From: Mycolicibacterium tusciae
GTDB taxonomy: Bacteria; Actinomycetota; Actinomycetes; Mycobacteriales; Mycobacteriaceae
Length of the DNA stretch: 64,000 bases
Assembly (NCBI RefSeq): GCF_002086795.1
Contig: NZ_MVIM01000015.1
Span: 1-64,000 of the forward strand
Reading direction: 5' to 3'
In this document: piece by piece, positions 1 to 8,652 of the stretch
How positions within the stretch are numbered: position 1 is the first letter of the stretch
How the letters are laid out: every line of letters starts with the position of its first letter
The notes under the pieces: generated by a model
Told to the model about the DNA's origin: nothing
Databases searched by the model: none
The model's input: the letters and a program-made list of their open reading frames with translations, nothing else
Position numbers and translations under genes: made by a program

Positions 1-51
1 GAGCGGAGGCGAGCCCGTCGAGGCGGAGTTGACGGTCGAGGTGGGATCGCT

Positions 52-2526
52 TCAAGTGCGCAAGGGCGAGGGCGGTGGCGGGCCTGGCGGCGGCGGTGGC
101 GGTGGTCCCAAGGTGATCGGCGGCAACCCCGGAATCTCGATGACCATCGGGTTCGCCGGCGGCGGTGGTGGAGGCACGCCGGGCGGCGGCGGGGGCGGCT
201 CGTCCGGTCGTGGCGGCGGTGCCGGCGCTACCCCGTTGCTGATGTTGATGGTGATGATCGACCCCGGAATCGTCTGACCGCTTGGCGTCGTCCCGACGAC
301 CGTTCCGTATCGTGCCGAACTGTTCACCGAGGACGGCTGATCCGCCACCTGAAAGCCGGCCTCTCGCAACCGCTGACGCGCCGCATCCACCTTGAGGCCG
401 GAGACGCTGGGCACCCGACCACCCGGCGCACCGTCGACATAGCGCGGATCCGTTGGCGGAAGGCGCACCTCGCCGAAGTCGGTGGCGATCGGCTTCATCG
501 CCGTGAACCACGTGCGGGCGGGCTCGCTGCCGCCAAACAAGTCCCCATTACCGCACTCGCGCAACGGAAATGAACAGATACCCGACGGAGTACTGGAATC
601 TGCGAAGATGTAGTTCGCCGCCGCGTACTGATTGGTGAAGCCGAGAAATCCCGCCGACCGGTGCGACTCCGTCGTCCCCGTCTTGCCCGACATCGGCAGC
701 TCCCACCCCGTCGACGCGGCCGCACCCGCTGCGGTCCCAGGGCTCTGATCGTCCTTGCTGAGCGCATTCGCGAACGTGTTCGCGAGCCCCTCGGGCACCG
801 CCTGGTCGCACGGCTGACTGTCGACCGTCACCTCATTGCCGTGGCGGTCGAAGATCTTGTCGATCGGGTTCGGTGGGCACCACACACCGCCAGACGCCAG
901 CGTCGCCGCCACGTTCGCCAACTCGAGCGCGTTCAGCTGGAACGGGCCCAACGTGAACGACCCGATGTTCTGCCTCTTGATGAACTCCGCCAAGCTTTCG
1001 TTGCTCTCGGGGTCGTATGCCCGCGCCGTTCCGGGCAGCGCGTACGACCGCAGCCCCAGTCGCACCGCCATGTCGACGGCGCGCGGAACACCCACCTGCT
1101 GAATCAATCTCGCGAAGGCGGTGTTCGGTGACGTCGCCAGCGCGTCGGTGACATTCATCGAGCCGCGGTAGTTCCCGGCGTTTTTCACACACCACGTCTC
1201 CTTCGGACAGCCCGGCGTATCGCTGCTGCCGAGGCCCCTGGCCTGGACTGAGCCCGGCACCTGCAACTGATTGTTGATGCCCATGCCCATTTCGAGCGCC
1301 GCCGCGGTGGTGAACACCTTGAAGATCGAGCCCGCGCCGTCGCCCACGAGTGAGAACGGCTGCTGCTGCACCGTTTCGTGGGCGTCGCCGTTGAGTCCAT
1401 AAGTGCGACTGCTGGCCATCGCCACGACGCGATGGGCATCCTTGCCGGGCTTGATGACGCTCATCACGCTGGCCACCCCGTCGGCCGTCGGGCTGGCGAA
1501 CTCGTCGATCGCCGACTTGACCGAATCCTGCACCTTCGGGTCGAGAGTCGTGCGGATGAGGTAGCCGCCGCGTGCCACCTGCTCCTTGCTGATGCCTGCC
1601 CTGGCCAGGTAGTCGAGCACATAGTCACAGAAGAAGCCGCGGTCCCCGGCGGCGACGCATCCTCCCGGCATCTGGTTCGGCCGGGCCAGCATCCCCAACG
1701 GTGCGGACTTGGCGGCACGAAGTTCGTCGGCCTGCCCAGACAGATTCTCGATCATGGTGTCCAACACCACGCCTCGCCGTTCCATCGCGGCCTGGGGATT
1801 GCTGTACGGGTCGAAGATGCTCGTGGACTTCACCAGTCCCGCCAACAGCGCGGCCTGCTGCCAGTTCAGGTCCGATGCATTGACGCCGAAGTAGGTCTGC
1901 GCCGCATCCTGCACGCCGAATGCGCCGTTTCCGAAATACACCAGGTTGAGGTACCGGGTGAGGATCTCCTCCTTGGACAGCGTCTCGTCGAGGGCGAGCG
2001 CCAAGCGCATCTCGCGCAGCTTGCGCGCGGGCGTCAACTCGACGGCGGCCCGCCGCTCGGCGTCGGTCTGAGCCGTGACCAGCAACCGGAAGTTCTTCAC
2101 GTACTGCTGTTCGATGGTCGAGCCCCCGCGGGTGTTGATATTTCCGGCGAGGTAGCCGGAAATACCGGTGAGCGTGCCTTGCCAGTCCACCCCGTTGTGC
2201 TCGGTGAAGCGCTTGTCTTCGACCGAGACGATCGCCAGCTTCATCGTGTTGGCGATCCGATTGGAAGGCACTTCGAAGCGGCGCTGTGAGTACAAGCGCG
2301 CGATCGGCTTCCCCGCCGCATCCACCATCGTCGTGACCAGTGGGACGTCGCCCTTCAGCAGCTGTGCCGAGCCACTTGTGATGACGTCGGCAGCCCGGTT
2401 CGACACCAGCCCGATACTGCCGACCAATGGGAACAGCAGCGCGGCCACCAGTGCACCGGCAGACAGACAACACAAGATCAACTTCGCGACGGCATCCCAC
2501 ACCGACCGGTGCTCCCCCATGCACAC
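52..2526 (-). CDS. ponA2: Bifunctional class A penicillin-binding protein PonA2 (transglycosylase/transpeptidase, PASTA)
   Basis: Membrane-anchored peptidoglycan synthase acting outside the membrane. One N-terminal membrane helix (about residues 14-38) precedes the transglycosylase domain, with the catalytic Glu in SVEDKRF (Glu103) and GGSTIEQQ (134-141). The transpeptidase domain has SxxK (Ser400-Ile-Phe-Lys403), SPN (466-468) and KTGTT (from Lys615). A single PASTA repeat follows at about 705-770, then a Pro/Gly-rich tail that explains the G-rich + strand here. Order, length and sequence style match mycobacterial PonA2 rather than PonA1, which lacks this overall resemblance. The start shown is GTG; an ATG two codons later is equally possible. 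The protein family is linked to survival in stasis and under stress. Bases 1-51 beyond the stop hold nothing recognisable. Confidence 0.95.
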   Translation of the reverse strand: MCMGEHRSVWDAVAKLILCCLSAGALVAALLFPLVGSIGLVSNRAADVITSGSAQLLKGDVPLVTTMVDAAGKPIARLYSQRRFEVPSNRIANTMKLAIVSVEDKRFTEHNGVDWQGTLTGISGYLAGNINTRGGSTIEQQYVKNFRLLVTAQTDAERRAAVELTPARKLREMRLALALDETLSKEEILTRYLNLVYFGNGAFGVQDAAQTYFGVNASDLNWQQAALLAGLVKSTSIFDPYSNPQAAMERRGVVLDTMIENLSGQADELRAAKSAPLGMLARPNQMPGGCVAAGDRGFFCDYVLDYLARAGISKEQVARGGYLIRTTLDPKVQDSVKSAIDEFASPTADGVASVMSVIKPGKDAHRVVAMASSRTYGLNGDAHETVQQQPFSLVGDGAGSIFKVFTTAAALEMGMGINNQLQVPGSVQARGLGSSDTPGCPKETWCVKNAGNYRGSMNVTDALATSPNTAFARLIQQVGVPRAVDMAVRLGLRSYALPGTARAYDPESNESLAEFIKRQNIGSFTLGPFQLNALELANVAATLASGGVWCPPNPIDKIFDRHGNEVTVDSQPCDQAVPEGLANTFANALSKDDQSPGTAAGAAASTGWELPMSGKTGTTESHRSAGFLGFTNQYAAANYIFADSSTPSGICSFPLRECGNGDLFGGSEPARTWFTAMKPIATDFGEVRLPPTDPRYVDGAPGGRVPSVSGLKVDAARQRLREAGFQVADQPSSVNSSARYGTVVGTTPSGQTIPGSIITINISNGVAPAPPPRPDEPPPPPPGVPPPPPPANPMVIEIPGLPPITLGPPPPPPPGPPPPSPLRT

Positions 2527-2627
2527 AGATTAGTGAGCCGCAGACCGCACGGCGCGCATATCGACAGACCAATCGTCACCGGCCCCTACCGACGAACCGC
2601 CGCGCCGACGCCGACGCTGATCTGCGG

Positions 2628-3074
2628 TCAACGCGCTCCCCTCAGGTAGATCACCCGCGTCCGGAAGACGATGTCCTGCAACGATCTTCGCTGACGGTCG
2701 AGTGCGATCCACAGCAGTCCGACCGGGAACAGCACACAGCAGATCGATCGCAGCAATCCAACGAGAAGGCTCACGCGCGGTGACCGTCGCCCGACGACCC
2801 GCAGTCCCATCGTCACCGCGCCCGCGGTCGATCCCGAGACCGTCCAGCATCCCGTCAGGTACAACACCGCGACGGCAAACGTCACCACCGTCGAGAACAC
2901 GGCGTTCAGTGACGGCAGGCTGAAGGCTGTCGGCGAATACACGAGCCTCACCAGCACCAGGCCTCCGTAGAGCGCGCCCATGATCAGCAGCACCACGACC
3001 AGGTCAATGACCGCAGCCAACCCCCGGGTGATGATACCGGCCGCCCGCTCACCGTCAGGTTCCGATGTGGTCAC
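2628..3074 (-). CDS. RDD-family membrane protein
   Basis: A 148-residue integral membrane protein with the RDD-family layout: an early Arg-rich turn (ITRGLAAVIDLVVV) leading into helix one, a second helix about 45-75, a loop with GLRVVGRR, and a third helix about 100-120 ending in LDRQRRSLQDIVFRTRVI, the typical family ending. The GTG start overlaps the stop of the gene upstream by four bases (GTGA), so the two are translationally coupled. It lies 101 bp before ponA2 on the same strand, so all three may form one transcript. Family function is poorly defined; some RDD proteins have been linked to ion transport. No specific substrate can be read from the sequence. Confidence 0.8.
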   Translation of the reverse strand: MTTSEPDGERAAGIITRGLAAVIDLVVVLLIMGALYGGLVLVRLVYSPTAFSLPSLNAVFSTVVTFAVAVLYLTGCWTVSGSTAGAVTMGLRVVGRRSPRVSLLVGLLRSICCVLFPVGLLWIALDRQRRSLQDIVFRTRVIYLRGAR

Positions 3075-3592
3075 CGGGTGTCCCGGTCACGCCCCAGCAT
3101 GCGATTGACCATTCCGGCCACGGCGTCGTCGGCGCGCTCACCCTGCGTGCGCACGTCCAGCATCACCTCGGCGGTCATCGAATTCGTCGATTCGCGGATG
3201 ATCGCCGGTAGGTCTACACCTTCAATCACCTTGTCCGCCAGAGCGATGAGGTCGACCCGGTTGATCACCGCGTCGATGTCGAGATCGGCTGCGAGCGCGT
3301 CGATATCCACTCTTTCGCGTACGAGCGCGTTCAAATCCATCTCGTCGAGGACCAGGTCGACCAAACCGACCGCGACCGCGGCCACCAGTGCCTTGAATTG
3401 GTCGGCGCTCTGCGTCACCCATCTGTCACCCAGCTCGGACAGGCCGACGACGCCGCGCCGCATCAGCGGCCCGAACACCGGCACCTTCTCCGCGACGCGA
3501 TAAGCGGCCTCCGCGGCGCCGACCGCCATCACCCCCGTACCCACCGCGGCGGATACCGCCGGGTGTTTCAGCAGGTCGACGCCGGTACCCAT
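3071..3592 (-). CDS. Conserved mycobacterial membrane-associated protein of unknown function
   Basis: I do not recognise a named domain. The 173-residue product begins MGTGVDLLKHPAVSAAVGTG, has a hydrophobic Ala/Val/Gly stretch, a motif RRGVVGLSELGDRWV, and then a run of amphipathic short repeats built around Leu/Asp/Ile (DMDLNALVRERVDIDALAAD, INRVDLIALADKVI). The reading frame is open further upstream to 3649, but the ATG at 3592 is preferred because a TACCAT -10-like box lies six bases before it, fitting a leaderless start. The 3' end overlaps the RDD gene by four bases, so the two proteins are probably made together and may act together at the membrane. Confidence 0.7.
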   Translation of the reverse strand: MGTGVDLLKHPAVSAAVGTGVMAVGAAEAAYRVAEKVPVFGPLMRRGVVGLSELGDRWVTQSADQFKALVAAVAVGLVDLVLDEMDLNALVRERVDIDALAADLDIDAVINRVDLIALADKVIEGVDLPAIIRESTNSMTAEVMLDVRTQGERADDAVAGMVNRMLGRDRDTR

Positions 3593-3598
3593 CACCGC

Positions 3599-3604
3599 AT
3601 GGTA
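3599..3604 (-). promoter_or_regulatory. TANNNT -10 box, leaderless-type
   Basis: On the minus strand TACCAT is followed by six bases and then the ATG at 3592. A TANNNT box 6-7 bases before a start codon is the usual layout of leaderless mycobacterial transcripts. No clear -35 is seen. Confidence 0.4.
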
Positions 3605-3685
3605 GTTCTCGCGGCGCACAAATCCTGCGCAACGGCGCTTGCCGAACAAACCTCACCCACTACATCGCCGAGCACTCCTGAGTGA

Positions 3686-3901
3686 TCAGCCGTCGTCGTC
3701 CATCGCGGAGCGCAGGAACGGCAGCACCCAGCCCGAAAGCGGCCACACCGCCGCCAGCGCGAACGCGAACATCGCACCGACGATCCCGGCGATCGCGCGG
3801 TGCTTGCGGCGACTCTCGTCGGCGAACGCGCCGCTACGCAGCAGCAGGAACGTGGTGGTCAGCCAGCCCGCCAAATAGAGGGCACCGAGCGCATATTTCA
3901 T
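3686..3901 (-). CDS. Small two-helix membrane protein
   Basis: A 71-residue protein starting MKYALGALYLAGWLTTTFLL. It has two predicted membrane helices (about 3-24 and 39-62) joined by a short charged loop (ADESRRKHRA), and ends in acidic residues. The longer open frame upstream is Arg-rich out-of-frame translation, so the ATG at 3901 is taken as the start. It sits 30 bp from the esterase gene on the same strand. No function can be assigned. Confidence 0.6.
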   Translation of the reverse strand: MKYALGALYLAGWLTTTFLLLRSGAFADESRRKHRAIAGIVGAMFAFALAAVWPLSGWVLPFLRSAMDDDG

Positions 3902-3930
3902 ATGCCACCGTTGTACCCCTTCGCGGGGGA

Positions 3931-4710
3931 TCAGGTCGTTTCCACCCTGGCCTGCACGTGCGCGCGCAACCGCGAACCAAGCTCGGCGAGCGCCAGATCG
4001 GCTTCGGCGCGCACACCTGCCTGGAGGTGGATGTCGCGCCACAGCGCGTCGGATCGCTGGTGCTCGACATCTGTTGCCACGCCGACGATCTTCTCCACCA
4101 GCGGATCCTCGCCCGCGCTCTGCAACACAATCGGCGGCAGATCCGCGAAGTTCCCGCACACCGGAGACACCGCCGATGTGATCACCGGGCGGATCAGGCC
4201 CAACGCCGCCGGTCGCGCGATTCCCCTGTCCCGCAGCGTCATTGCCAGCGCCAGCGCCAGCCCGCCGCCCGCTGAATCACCCGCGATCACCGTCGTTTGA
4301 GGGTTCATGCCGGCTGCCAACAGCGCCGTGTACACCTCGACCATCTCCTCGAGCGCCACTGACTCCGGCGCCAACGAGTAGTCCGGCACCACGGCCGCCA
4401 TCCACGCCGCCTCGGCCAGCCTGCCCGCGACGCGCCGATAGCCGTACGCGCTGCCCAGCCCGTACGCTCCGCCATGCAGATAGATCAGCGTTGCGTTGGC
4501 ACCCAAGCTCACCGTCCGCTCCACCGGCACCCCGCCGACGACCTCTCGCTGCCAGTGCACGCCTTCGAGCGGTCGCGTCAACGCGGTGACGGCGTCATAC
4601 ATCTTTCGGTCAACGCGCACCGAGAACCGATGCGACGCTAACGGCGAGCGGCACCCCCTCAGTGCCGCCCGCACGATCTCACGACGAATCCTCACCATGT
4701 GTCGCGTCAT
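3931..4710 (-). CDS. Alpha/beta hydrolase, hormone-sensitive-lipase-like esterase with a shortened cap region
   Basis: Carboxylesterase-type protein of about 259 residues. It shows the oxyanion-hole motif HGGAYGLGSAYGYRR and the nucleophile elbow GDSAGGG, and ends with ADLPPIVLQSAGEDPL and a DIHLQ segment that would supply the acid and His. In the usual family (about 300-320 residues) some 40-50 residues with an SPW-D--- segment and a DP--- segment lie between the nucleophile strand and the DLPP motif; here ALGLIRPVITSAVSPVCGNF joins them directly. Whether it still has activity is therefore uncertain. The frame is open to 4947, but the AraC gene and its promoter occupy that DNA, so ATG 4710 (or 4698) is chosen. 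It is divergent from the AraC regulator, a likely controller. Confidence 0.7.
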   Translation of the reverse strand: MTRHMVRIRREIVRAALRGCRSPLASHRFSVRVDRKMYDAVTALTRPLEGVHWQREVVGGVPVERTVSLGANATLIYLHGGAYGLGSAYGYRRVAGRLAEAAWMAAVVPDYSLAPESVALEEMVEVYTALLAAGMNPQTTVIAGDSAGGGLALALAMTLRDRGIARPAALGLIRPVITSAVSPVCGNFADLPPIVLQSAGEDPLVEKIVGVATDVEHQRSDALWRDIHLQAGVRAEADLALAELGSRLRAHVQARVETT

Positions 4711-4744
4711 GCATTGAGAATGGCTGTCAGCACGCCCCCGAGTC

Positions 4745-4772
4745 TTGACAAGATCGGACATTTTTTTACCAT
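4745..4772 (+). promoter_or_regulatory. Sigma-A-like promoter of the AraC gene
   Basis: TTGACA at 4745-4750, a 16-base spacer containing seven Ts, then TACCAT at 4767-4772. A transcript would begin near 4779 and give a leader of about 13 bases to the ATG at 4792. This supports that start over the upstream frame opening at 4699. Confidence 0.55.
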
Positions 4773-4791
4773 TTCGCGACAGAAAGCAACG

Positions 4792-5793
4792 ATGGTCAAC
4801 GTCATCCGGTCCACGGCGATGTGGGGCTACCCCGGGCTCGTCTTCGAGCGCGGGGCCGACCCGGCGGTGTTTCTGGACCGCTTCGACATCCCTTCGGGCA
4901 CCGAGCTCGAGGTGGACACGTTCATCCCTTTTACGTCGCTCGTCCAAATACTCGAAGCCACCGCCGAGGAGCTGGCCTGCCCCGACTTCGGGTTGCGCCT
5001 ATCGGGCCGCCAAGGCCTGCACATCATCGGGCCCGTTGCGGTCATCGTGCGCAGCGCGTCGACGGTGCTCAGCGGCATCGAAGCCGTCGAGCGCTTCCTC
5101 TACATTCATTCCCCCGCGCTCACGCTGGCCGCCCAGCCACGCGACGATGGCGGCGTCGAGTTCATCTACGAAATCGTCGAGCTGGGAGTTCCTCACATCC
5201 AGGCTTACGAGCTGAGCATGGGCATCGCCGCGCAGATCGTCCGCCTACTCGGCGGGCCGTCAGCGCGTCTGGACGCCGTCTCATTCCCGCATCCCCAACA
5301 GGGCACCGACGCCGCCTACCGTGACGCACTGGGCTGCGCTGTGTACTTCGAACGGCCGCGCGCCGGCTTCGAGCTGTCGGCGGAGCTGGCCGCCCGTCGC
5401 AACGAGAACGCCGACCCGCAAACACAACGCATCGCCACCGAATACCTCGAGGCGACGTATCTTCCGGCCACTGCCACGCTGGCCGACCGCGTGGCCGAGC
5501 TGGCACGCCGACTGCTACCCACCGGGCAGTGCACCGTCGAAGCGATCGCCGGTGAGCTCGCCGTGCATCCGCGAACGCTACAGCGGCGACTCGGCGACGA
5601 GGGTGCCCGCTGCCAAGACATCATCGACCGCGAACGCCGAGCGCAGGCCGCACGCTACCTCGCCGAACCGGACCTGCATCTCTCACAGATCGCCGGTCTG
5701 CTCGGGTATGCCGAACAGAGCGCGTTGAACCGGTCGTGCCGACGGTGGTTCGGCAGGACGCCGAGGCAGTGTCGGTCGGGTGCGCTGGTGTAG
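4792..5793 (+). CDS. AraC-family transcriptional regulator
   Basis: A 333-residue DNA-binding regulator. The N-terminal about 220 residues resemble the ligand-sensing domain of the OruR/AraC-type group (GLHIIGPVAVIVRSASTVLS, the YELSMGI region). The C-terminal two-helix-turn-helix domain begins near CTVEAIAGELAVHPRTLQRR and carries the second helix in LSQIAGLLGYAEQSALNRS, ending RRWFGRTPRQCR, a typical AraC signature. The ATG at 4792 is chosen because of the promoter 20 bases upstream. The gene is divergent from the esterase at 3931-4710. In mycobacteria such regulators often control adjacent lipid-ester or cholesterol-type genes, so the esterase is its likely target; that is inference. Confidence 0.85.
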   Translation: MVNVIRSTAMWGYPGLVFERGADPAVFLDRFDIPSGTELEVDTFIPFTSLVQILEATAEELACPDFGLRLSGRQGLHIIGPVAVIVRSASTVLSGIEAVERFLYIHSPALTLAAQPRDDGGVEFIYEIVELGVPHIQAYELSMGIAAQIVRLLGGPSARLDAVSFPHPQQGTDAAYRDALGCAVYFERPRAGFELSAELAARRNENADPQTQRIATEYLEATYLPATATLADRVAELARRLLPTGQCTVEAIAGELAVHPRTLQRRLGDEGARCQDIIDRERRAQAARYLAEPDLHLSQIAGLLGYAEQSALNRSCRRWFGRTPRQCRSGALV

Positions 5794-5826
5794 GACGTCG
5801 CGCTGAGTTCTCTCAACAGGCGTCGG

Positions 5827-7035
5827 TCAGAGCCGTCCTTTGAGGATCAGATTCCAGTACATCTGCGGCAGGGCGTAGCGGTCGAACGCCCAGGCCGATC
5901 GGCGCGGCTTCAGCGGATCGAGGAACGACGGCAATGAACTTCTCAGCGATCCCGTCCCGTCGAACTCGCCGAACATCAGCCGGCGCTCATCGGTCGCGAT
6001 CGGCGCGACCGTGTACCCGTCGTACTCCTGGAACCGGCCACCGCTGCGCGCCGCCATCAGGTTGTCGACCAGGATCGCCGACTGCCGCCGGATCGCTCCG
6101 CCCGACGGGTCGGTGCCGACGTTCGCCGCGTCGCCCAGTGCCCACACGTTGGCGTGGGCCCGGTGCCTGAACGTCTTCGGGTCGATGTCGACCACCCCGT
6201 GCGCGTCGCCGTCGGCCAGACCCGACTCCTCGATCCACCTCGGTCCGCGAAAGGGCGGGACGAGATGCAACAGGTCATACGGCAACTTCTGCTCGACACC
6301 GTCGCCCACACGGACCGCCAGCTTCCGCTCCGCAGGATGTACTCCGGTCACGGTGGCGTTGTTCAGCACCTGCACGCCGATGTCGTCGAGACAGCGCCGC
6401 AGCCGGCCGTCGACCTCCGCGACCCCCAGCAGGTCCGGTCGATCGACAACCAGCGTGATGTCGATGTCATCGATGCACTCCATCCGCCGCCAGTACGCCG
6501 CCGCCAGAAACAGCGGCTTCAGCGTGGTACCCGTGCAGCTCACCGGCGGACGCGGGACCGTGAACACGGCATGCCCCGCCGCCATGGACTCCACCAGCTG
6601 CCACGTCTTCTCGGCATGGTCGAGATAGTTGCTCGCCACTGCGTCGGTGTCGAGGACGGTGAACACGTCGGCCAGCTCCGCCATATCGGGGACGAGTCCG
6701 GGCGCGAGGACCAAGTCGGTGTACCGATAGACGCGGCCACTCCTGCATCGAACCGTCTGCAGTTCGGTATCCACGCCGACGGCGGAGTCCTGCACCCACG
6801 TGCACCCATCCGGGGTCACCGACTCTTGTGTGCGCTCGGCGCTGCTGCGCGACGCCTGCCCGCCGCCCACATACGACAACAGCGGCCGATAGGTGTGCAC
6901 CGCAAGCGGTTCCACCACTCCGACGCTGACGACTCCGCGCCGCAGCAGACGAGCGGCCACGCTGAGCCCCGCGTTGCCGCCACCGACGACCAGGACGTCG
7001 AAGGAATCCTCGCTGCGCTCCGGTGGGACTTCCAT
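5827..7035 (-). CDS. FAD-dependent pyridine-nucleotide oxidoreductase, sulfide:quinone-reductase-like
   Basis: A 402-residue flavoprotein. The FAD dinucleotide-binding motif VVGGGNAGLS is at about 16-25; a second half contains VSCTGTTLKPLFLAAAYWRR (Cys about 171) followed by DIDITLVV, and the C-terminal FAD contact is VWALGDAANVGTDPSGGAIR. Overall order fits the SQR-like branch of the disulfide-oxidoreductase superfamily. Known SQRs use a pair of active-site cysteines; one (SCTG) is visible here but no C-terminal partner Cys is seen, so a true sulfide:quinone reductase role is doubtful. The gene lies 36 bp downstream of the LLM oxidoreductase gene on the same strand, so the two are probably co-transcribed. 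Confidence 0.8.
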   Translation of the reverse strand: MEVPPERSEDSFDVLVVGGGNAGLSVAARLLRRGVVSVGVVEPLAVHTYRPLLSYVGGGQASRSSAERTQESVTPDGCTWVQDSAVGVDTELQTVRCRSGRVYRYTDLVLAPGLVPDMAELADVFTVLDTDAVASNYLDHAEKTWQLVESMAAGHAVFTVPRPPVSCTGTTLKPLFLAAAYWRRMECIDDIDITLVVDRPDLLGVAEVDGRLRRCLDDIGVQVLNNATVTGVHPAERKLAVRVGDGVEQKLPYDLLHLVPPFRGPRWIEESGLADGDAHGVVDIDPKTFRHRAHANVWALGDAANVGTDPSGGAIRRQSAILVDNLMAARSGGRFQEYDGYTVAPIATDERRLMFGEFDGTGSLRSSLPSFLDPLKPRRSAWAFDRYALPQMYWNLILKGRL

Positions 7036-7071
7036 GGACGAGCATTACCCGGTTCGGCGCCCCCCAATCCC

Positions 7072-8118
7072 CTATTCCTCGGCCACCAACGCAAGCAGTC
7101 GCTCCAGCGTCGCCAACTGCTGCTCGTAGTCGCCGTCCAACTTCGTCAACAGCGTCGTGATCCCGGCCGCTCGGTAGCTGTCCAAGCGCTCCGCGATTCC
7201 CTCTTGCGTACCAACGAGATTCGTCAAACGTCCGAGATCGATGGGCACCGCAGCGCGCGCCTCGTCGCGTCGGCCGGCCTGCCACAGCTCGGCGACCCTG
7301 GCGACCTCGTCGCCATAGCCGAGTCTGCTGAACGCGTCGTTGTAGAAGTTGCGGCCGCCCGCACCCATCGCCCCGATGGTGAACGCATACCCGTCCGCAT
7401 GCCGGCGCGAGGCCGCGTCGGCCGCCGCGTCGTCGTCATGGAACTCCACCGCCACCGGCGCGACCAGATCCAGGTCCGCCAGCGTGCGGCCCGCTCGCTG
7501 CGCGCCCGCACGCAACGGACCCAGCACCACCTCCGCTGCCTCCGGGATGAACGCGTTACCCAGCCACCCGTCCGCCGCCTCACCCGTCAGCCGCAGATTC
7601 CTCGGGCCCATCGCCGCCACATATACCGGCACATGTTGCGGCCGCACCATCGGTCGAAGCGCCGCGCCGCTGCTGTCCGCGAGCGGCAGCGGATAGATCT
7701 CCCCGTCATGTTCGAGTCGATCCCCCCGGCTGACGATCCGGATGATCTCGATCGTCTCCCGCGTCGTCTCGACCGGCTTGCGGAACCGGACCCCGTGCCA
7801 CCCCTCCATCACCCGCGGCCCCGACGTCCCGATCCCCAGCAGGAAGCGTCCGCCCGACAACTCCTGCAGACTCAGCGCCGACGTCGCCAGCAGGGCTGGA
7901 CTGCGCGAGCCCAGCTGCACCACGAAGGTTCCCAGCTTGATCGTCGACGTCTTCGCCGCGACATACGCCAGCCCGGTCAGCGCGTCGTACCCCCACACCT
8001 CCGGCACCCACAACGACTCGACGCCGATCCGCTCGGCGGCGACGGCGAAGTCCACCGCTCCCGGCAGTCGGGGCTCGATCATCGTCCCGATCTTCACCCG
8101 CGCCGCCTCCCTTGGCAT
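7072..8118 (-). CDS. LLM-class (F420/FMN) oxidoreductase
   Basis: Luciferase-like TIM-barrel oxidoreductase of about 348 residues. It opens KIGTMIEPRLPGAVDFAVAA, has AERIGVESLWVPEVWGYDAL, then SGGRFLLGIGTSGPRVMEGW and PVYVAAMGPRNLRLTGEAAD, all hallmarks of mycobacterial F420-dependent LLM proteins. Substrate is unknown; relatives reduce or oxidise C-H or C=C bonds with F420. Two starts are possible: ATG at 8118 (used here) or GTG at 8097, which begins directly at the conserved KIGTM. The gene is divergent from the SRPBCC gene with only nine bases between start codons if the ATG is right, and precedes the FAD oxidoreductase. Confidence 0.85.
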   Translation of the reverse strand: MPREAARVKIGTMIEPRLPGAVDFAVAAERIGVESLWVPEVWGYDALTGLAYVAAKTSTIKLGTFVVQLGSRSPALLATSALSLQELSGGRFLLGIGTSGPRVMEGWHGVRFRKPVETTRETIEIIRIVSRGDRLEHDGEIYPLPLADSSGAALRPMVRPQHVPVYVAAMGPRNLRLTGEAADGWLGNAFIPEAAEVVLGPLRAGAQRAGRTLADLDLVAPVAVEFHDDDAAADAASRRHADGYAFTIGAMGAGGRNFYNDAFSRLGYGDEVARVAELWQAGRRDEARAAVPIDLGRLTNLVGTQEGIAERLDSYRAAGITTLLTKLDGDYEQQLATLERLLALVAEE

Positions 8119-8127
8119 GCTGCAACT

Positions 8128-8616
8128 GTGCGCCACCGCGATCAGCCCACCATAGAAGTCACCCAGCGGGTCCGCTGCGATGTGGCCACCGCGTGGTCCC
8201 ACGTCACCGACATCACTCTGCCTGCCCGGTGCTCGTCAGAACTGCAGAGCGTCGAGTGGATCGACGGGGCCGGCGTCGAGGTGGGTGCTCGCTTCCGTGG
8301 CCACAACCAAAACGACGCGATGGGTCAGTGGCAGACCGTGTGCGAAGTCGTCGAGGTCGAGGATCAGCGCCGCTGGGTGTGGAATGTGTTGGGCATCGAA
8401 GGAACTGCCGCGACATGGGGTTTCGAAGTCGAACCAGCCAGCGACGGCGTGCTCATTCGTCAGTGGGCCCGACTGGGACCGGGCACGTCCGGGCTGACTA
8501 TCGGGATCGCGAACCAACCCCACAAGGAGGCCCGCATCGTCGCCCGCCGACTGTCCGAGTGGCAGCAGAACATGCAGGCCAACCTGGAGTGGATCCGGTC
8601 GCACGTCGAAGCGTAG
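8128..8616 (+). CDS. SRPBCC (START/polyketide-cyclase-like) domain protein
   Basis: A 162-residue single-domain protein of the helix-grip fold used to hold hydrophobic ligands. It begins near PTIEVTQRVRCDVATAWSHV, the first strand and helix of the fold; further on are GARFRGHNQND, VCEVVEVEDQRRWVWNV and a long C-terminal helix RIVARRLSEWQQNMQANLEW that would close the cavity. The frame is open far upstream (to 6154) only because it is antisense to the two oxidoreductase genes. The GTG at 8128 is the first sensible start. Divergent from the LLM gene and sharing a very short intergenic space with it. Ligand unknown. Confidence 0.75.
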   Translation: MRHRDQPTIEVTQRVRCDVATAWSHVTDITLPARCSSELQSVEWIDGAGVEVGARFRGHNQNDAMGQWQTVCEVVEVEDQRRWVWNVLGIEGTAATWGFEVEPASDGVLIRQWARLGPGTSGLTIGIANQPHKEARIVARRLSEWQQNMQANLEWIRSHVEA

Positions 8617-8652
8617 GTGCTTCAAGATCAATCGATGAAGGAGAACGGTGAC

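Noticed and set aside
29..277. Glycine-rich + strand ORF
   Set aside because: It is the antisense shadow of the Pro-rich PonA2 tail; no ribosome site or independent support.
6154..8127. Long + strand open frame before the SRPBCC gene
   Set aside because: Arg/His-rich translation opposite two clear oxidoreductase genes; only the last part from 8128 is a real domain.
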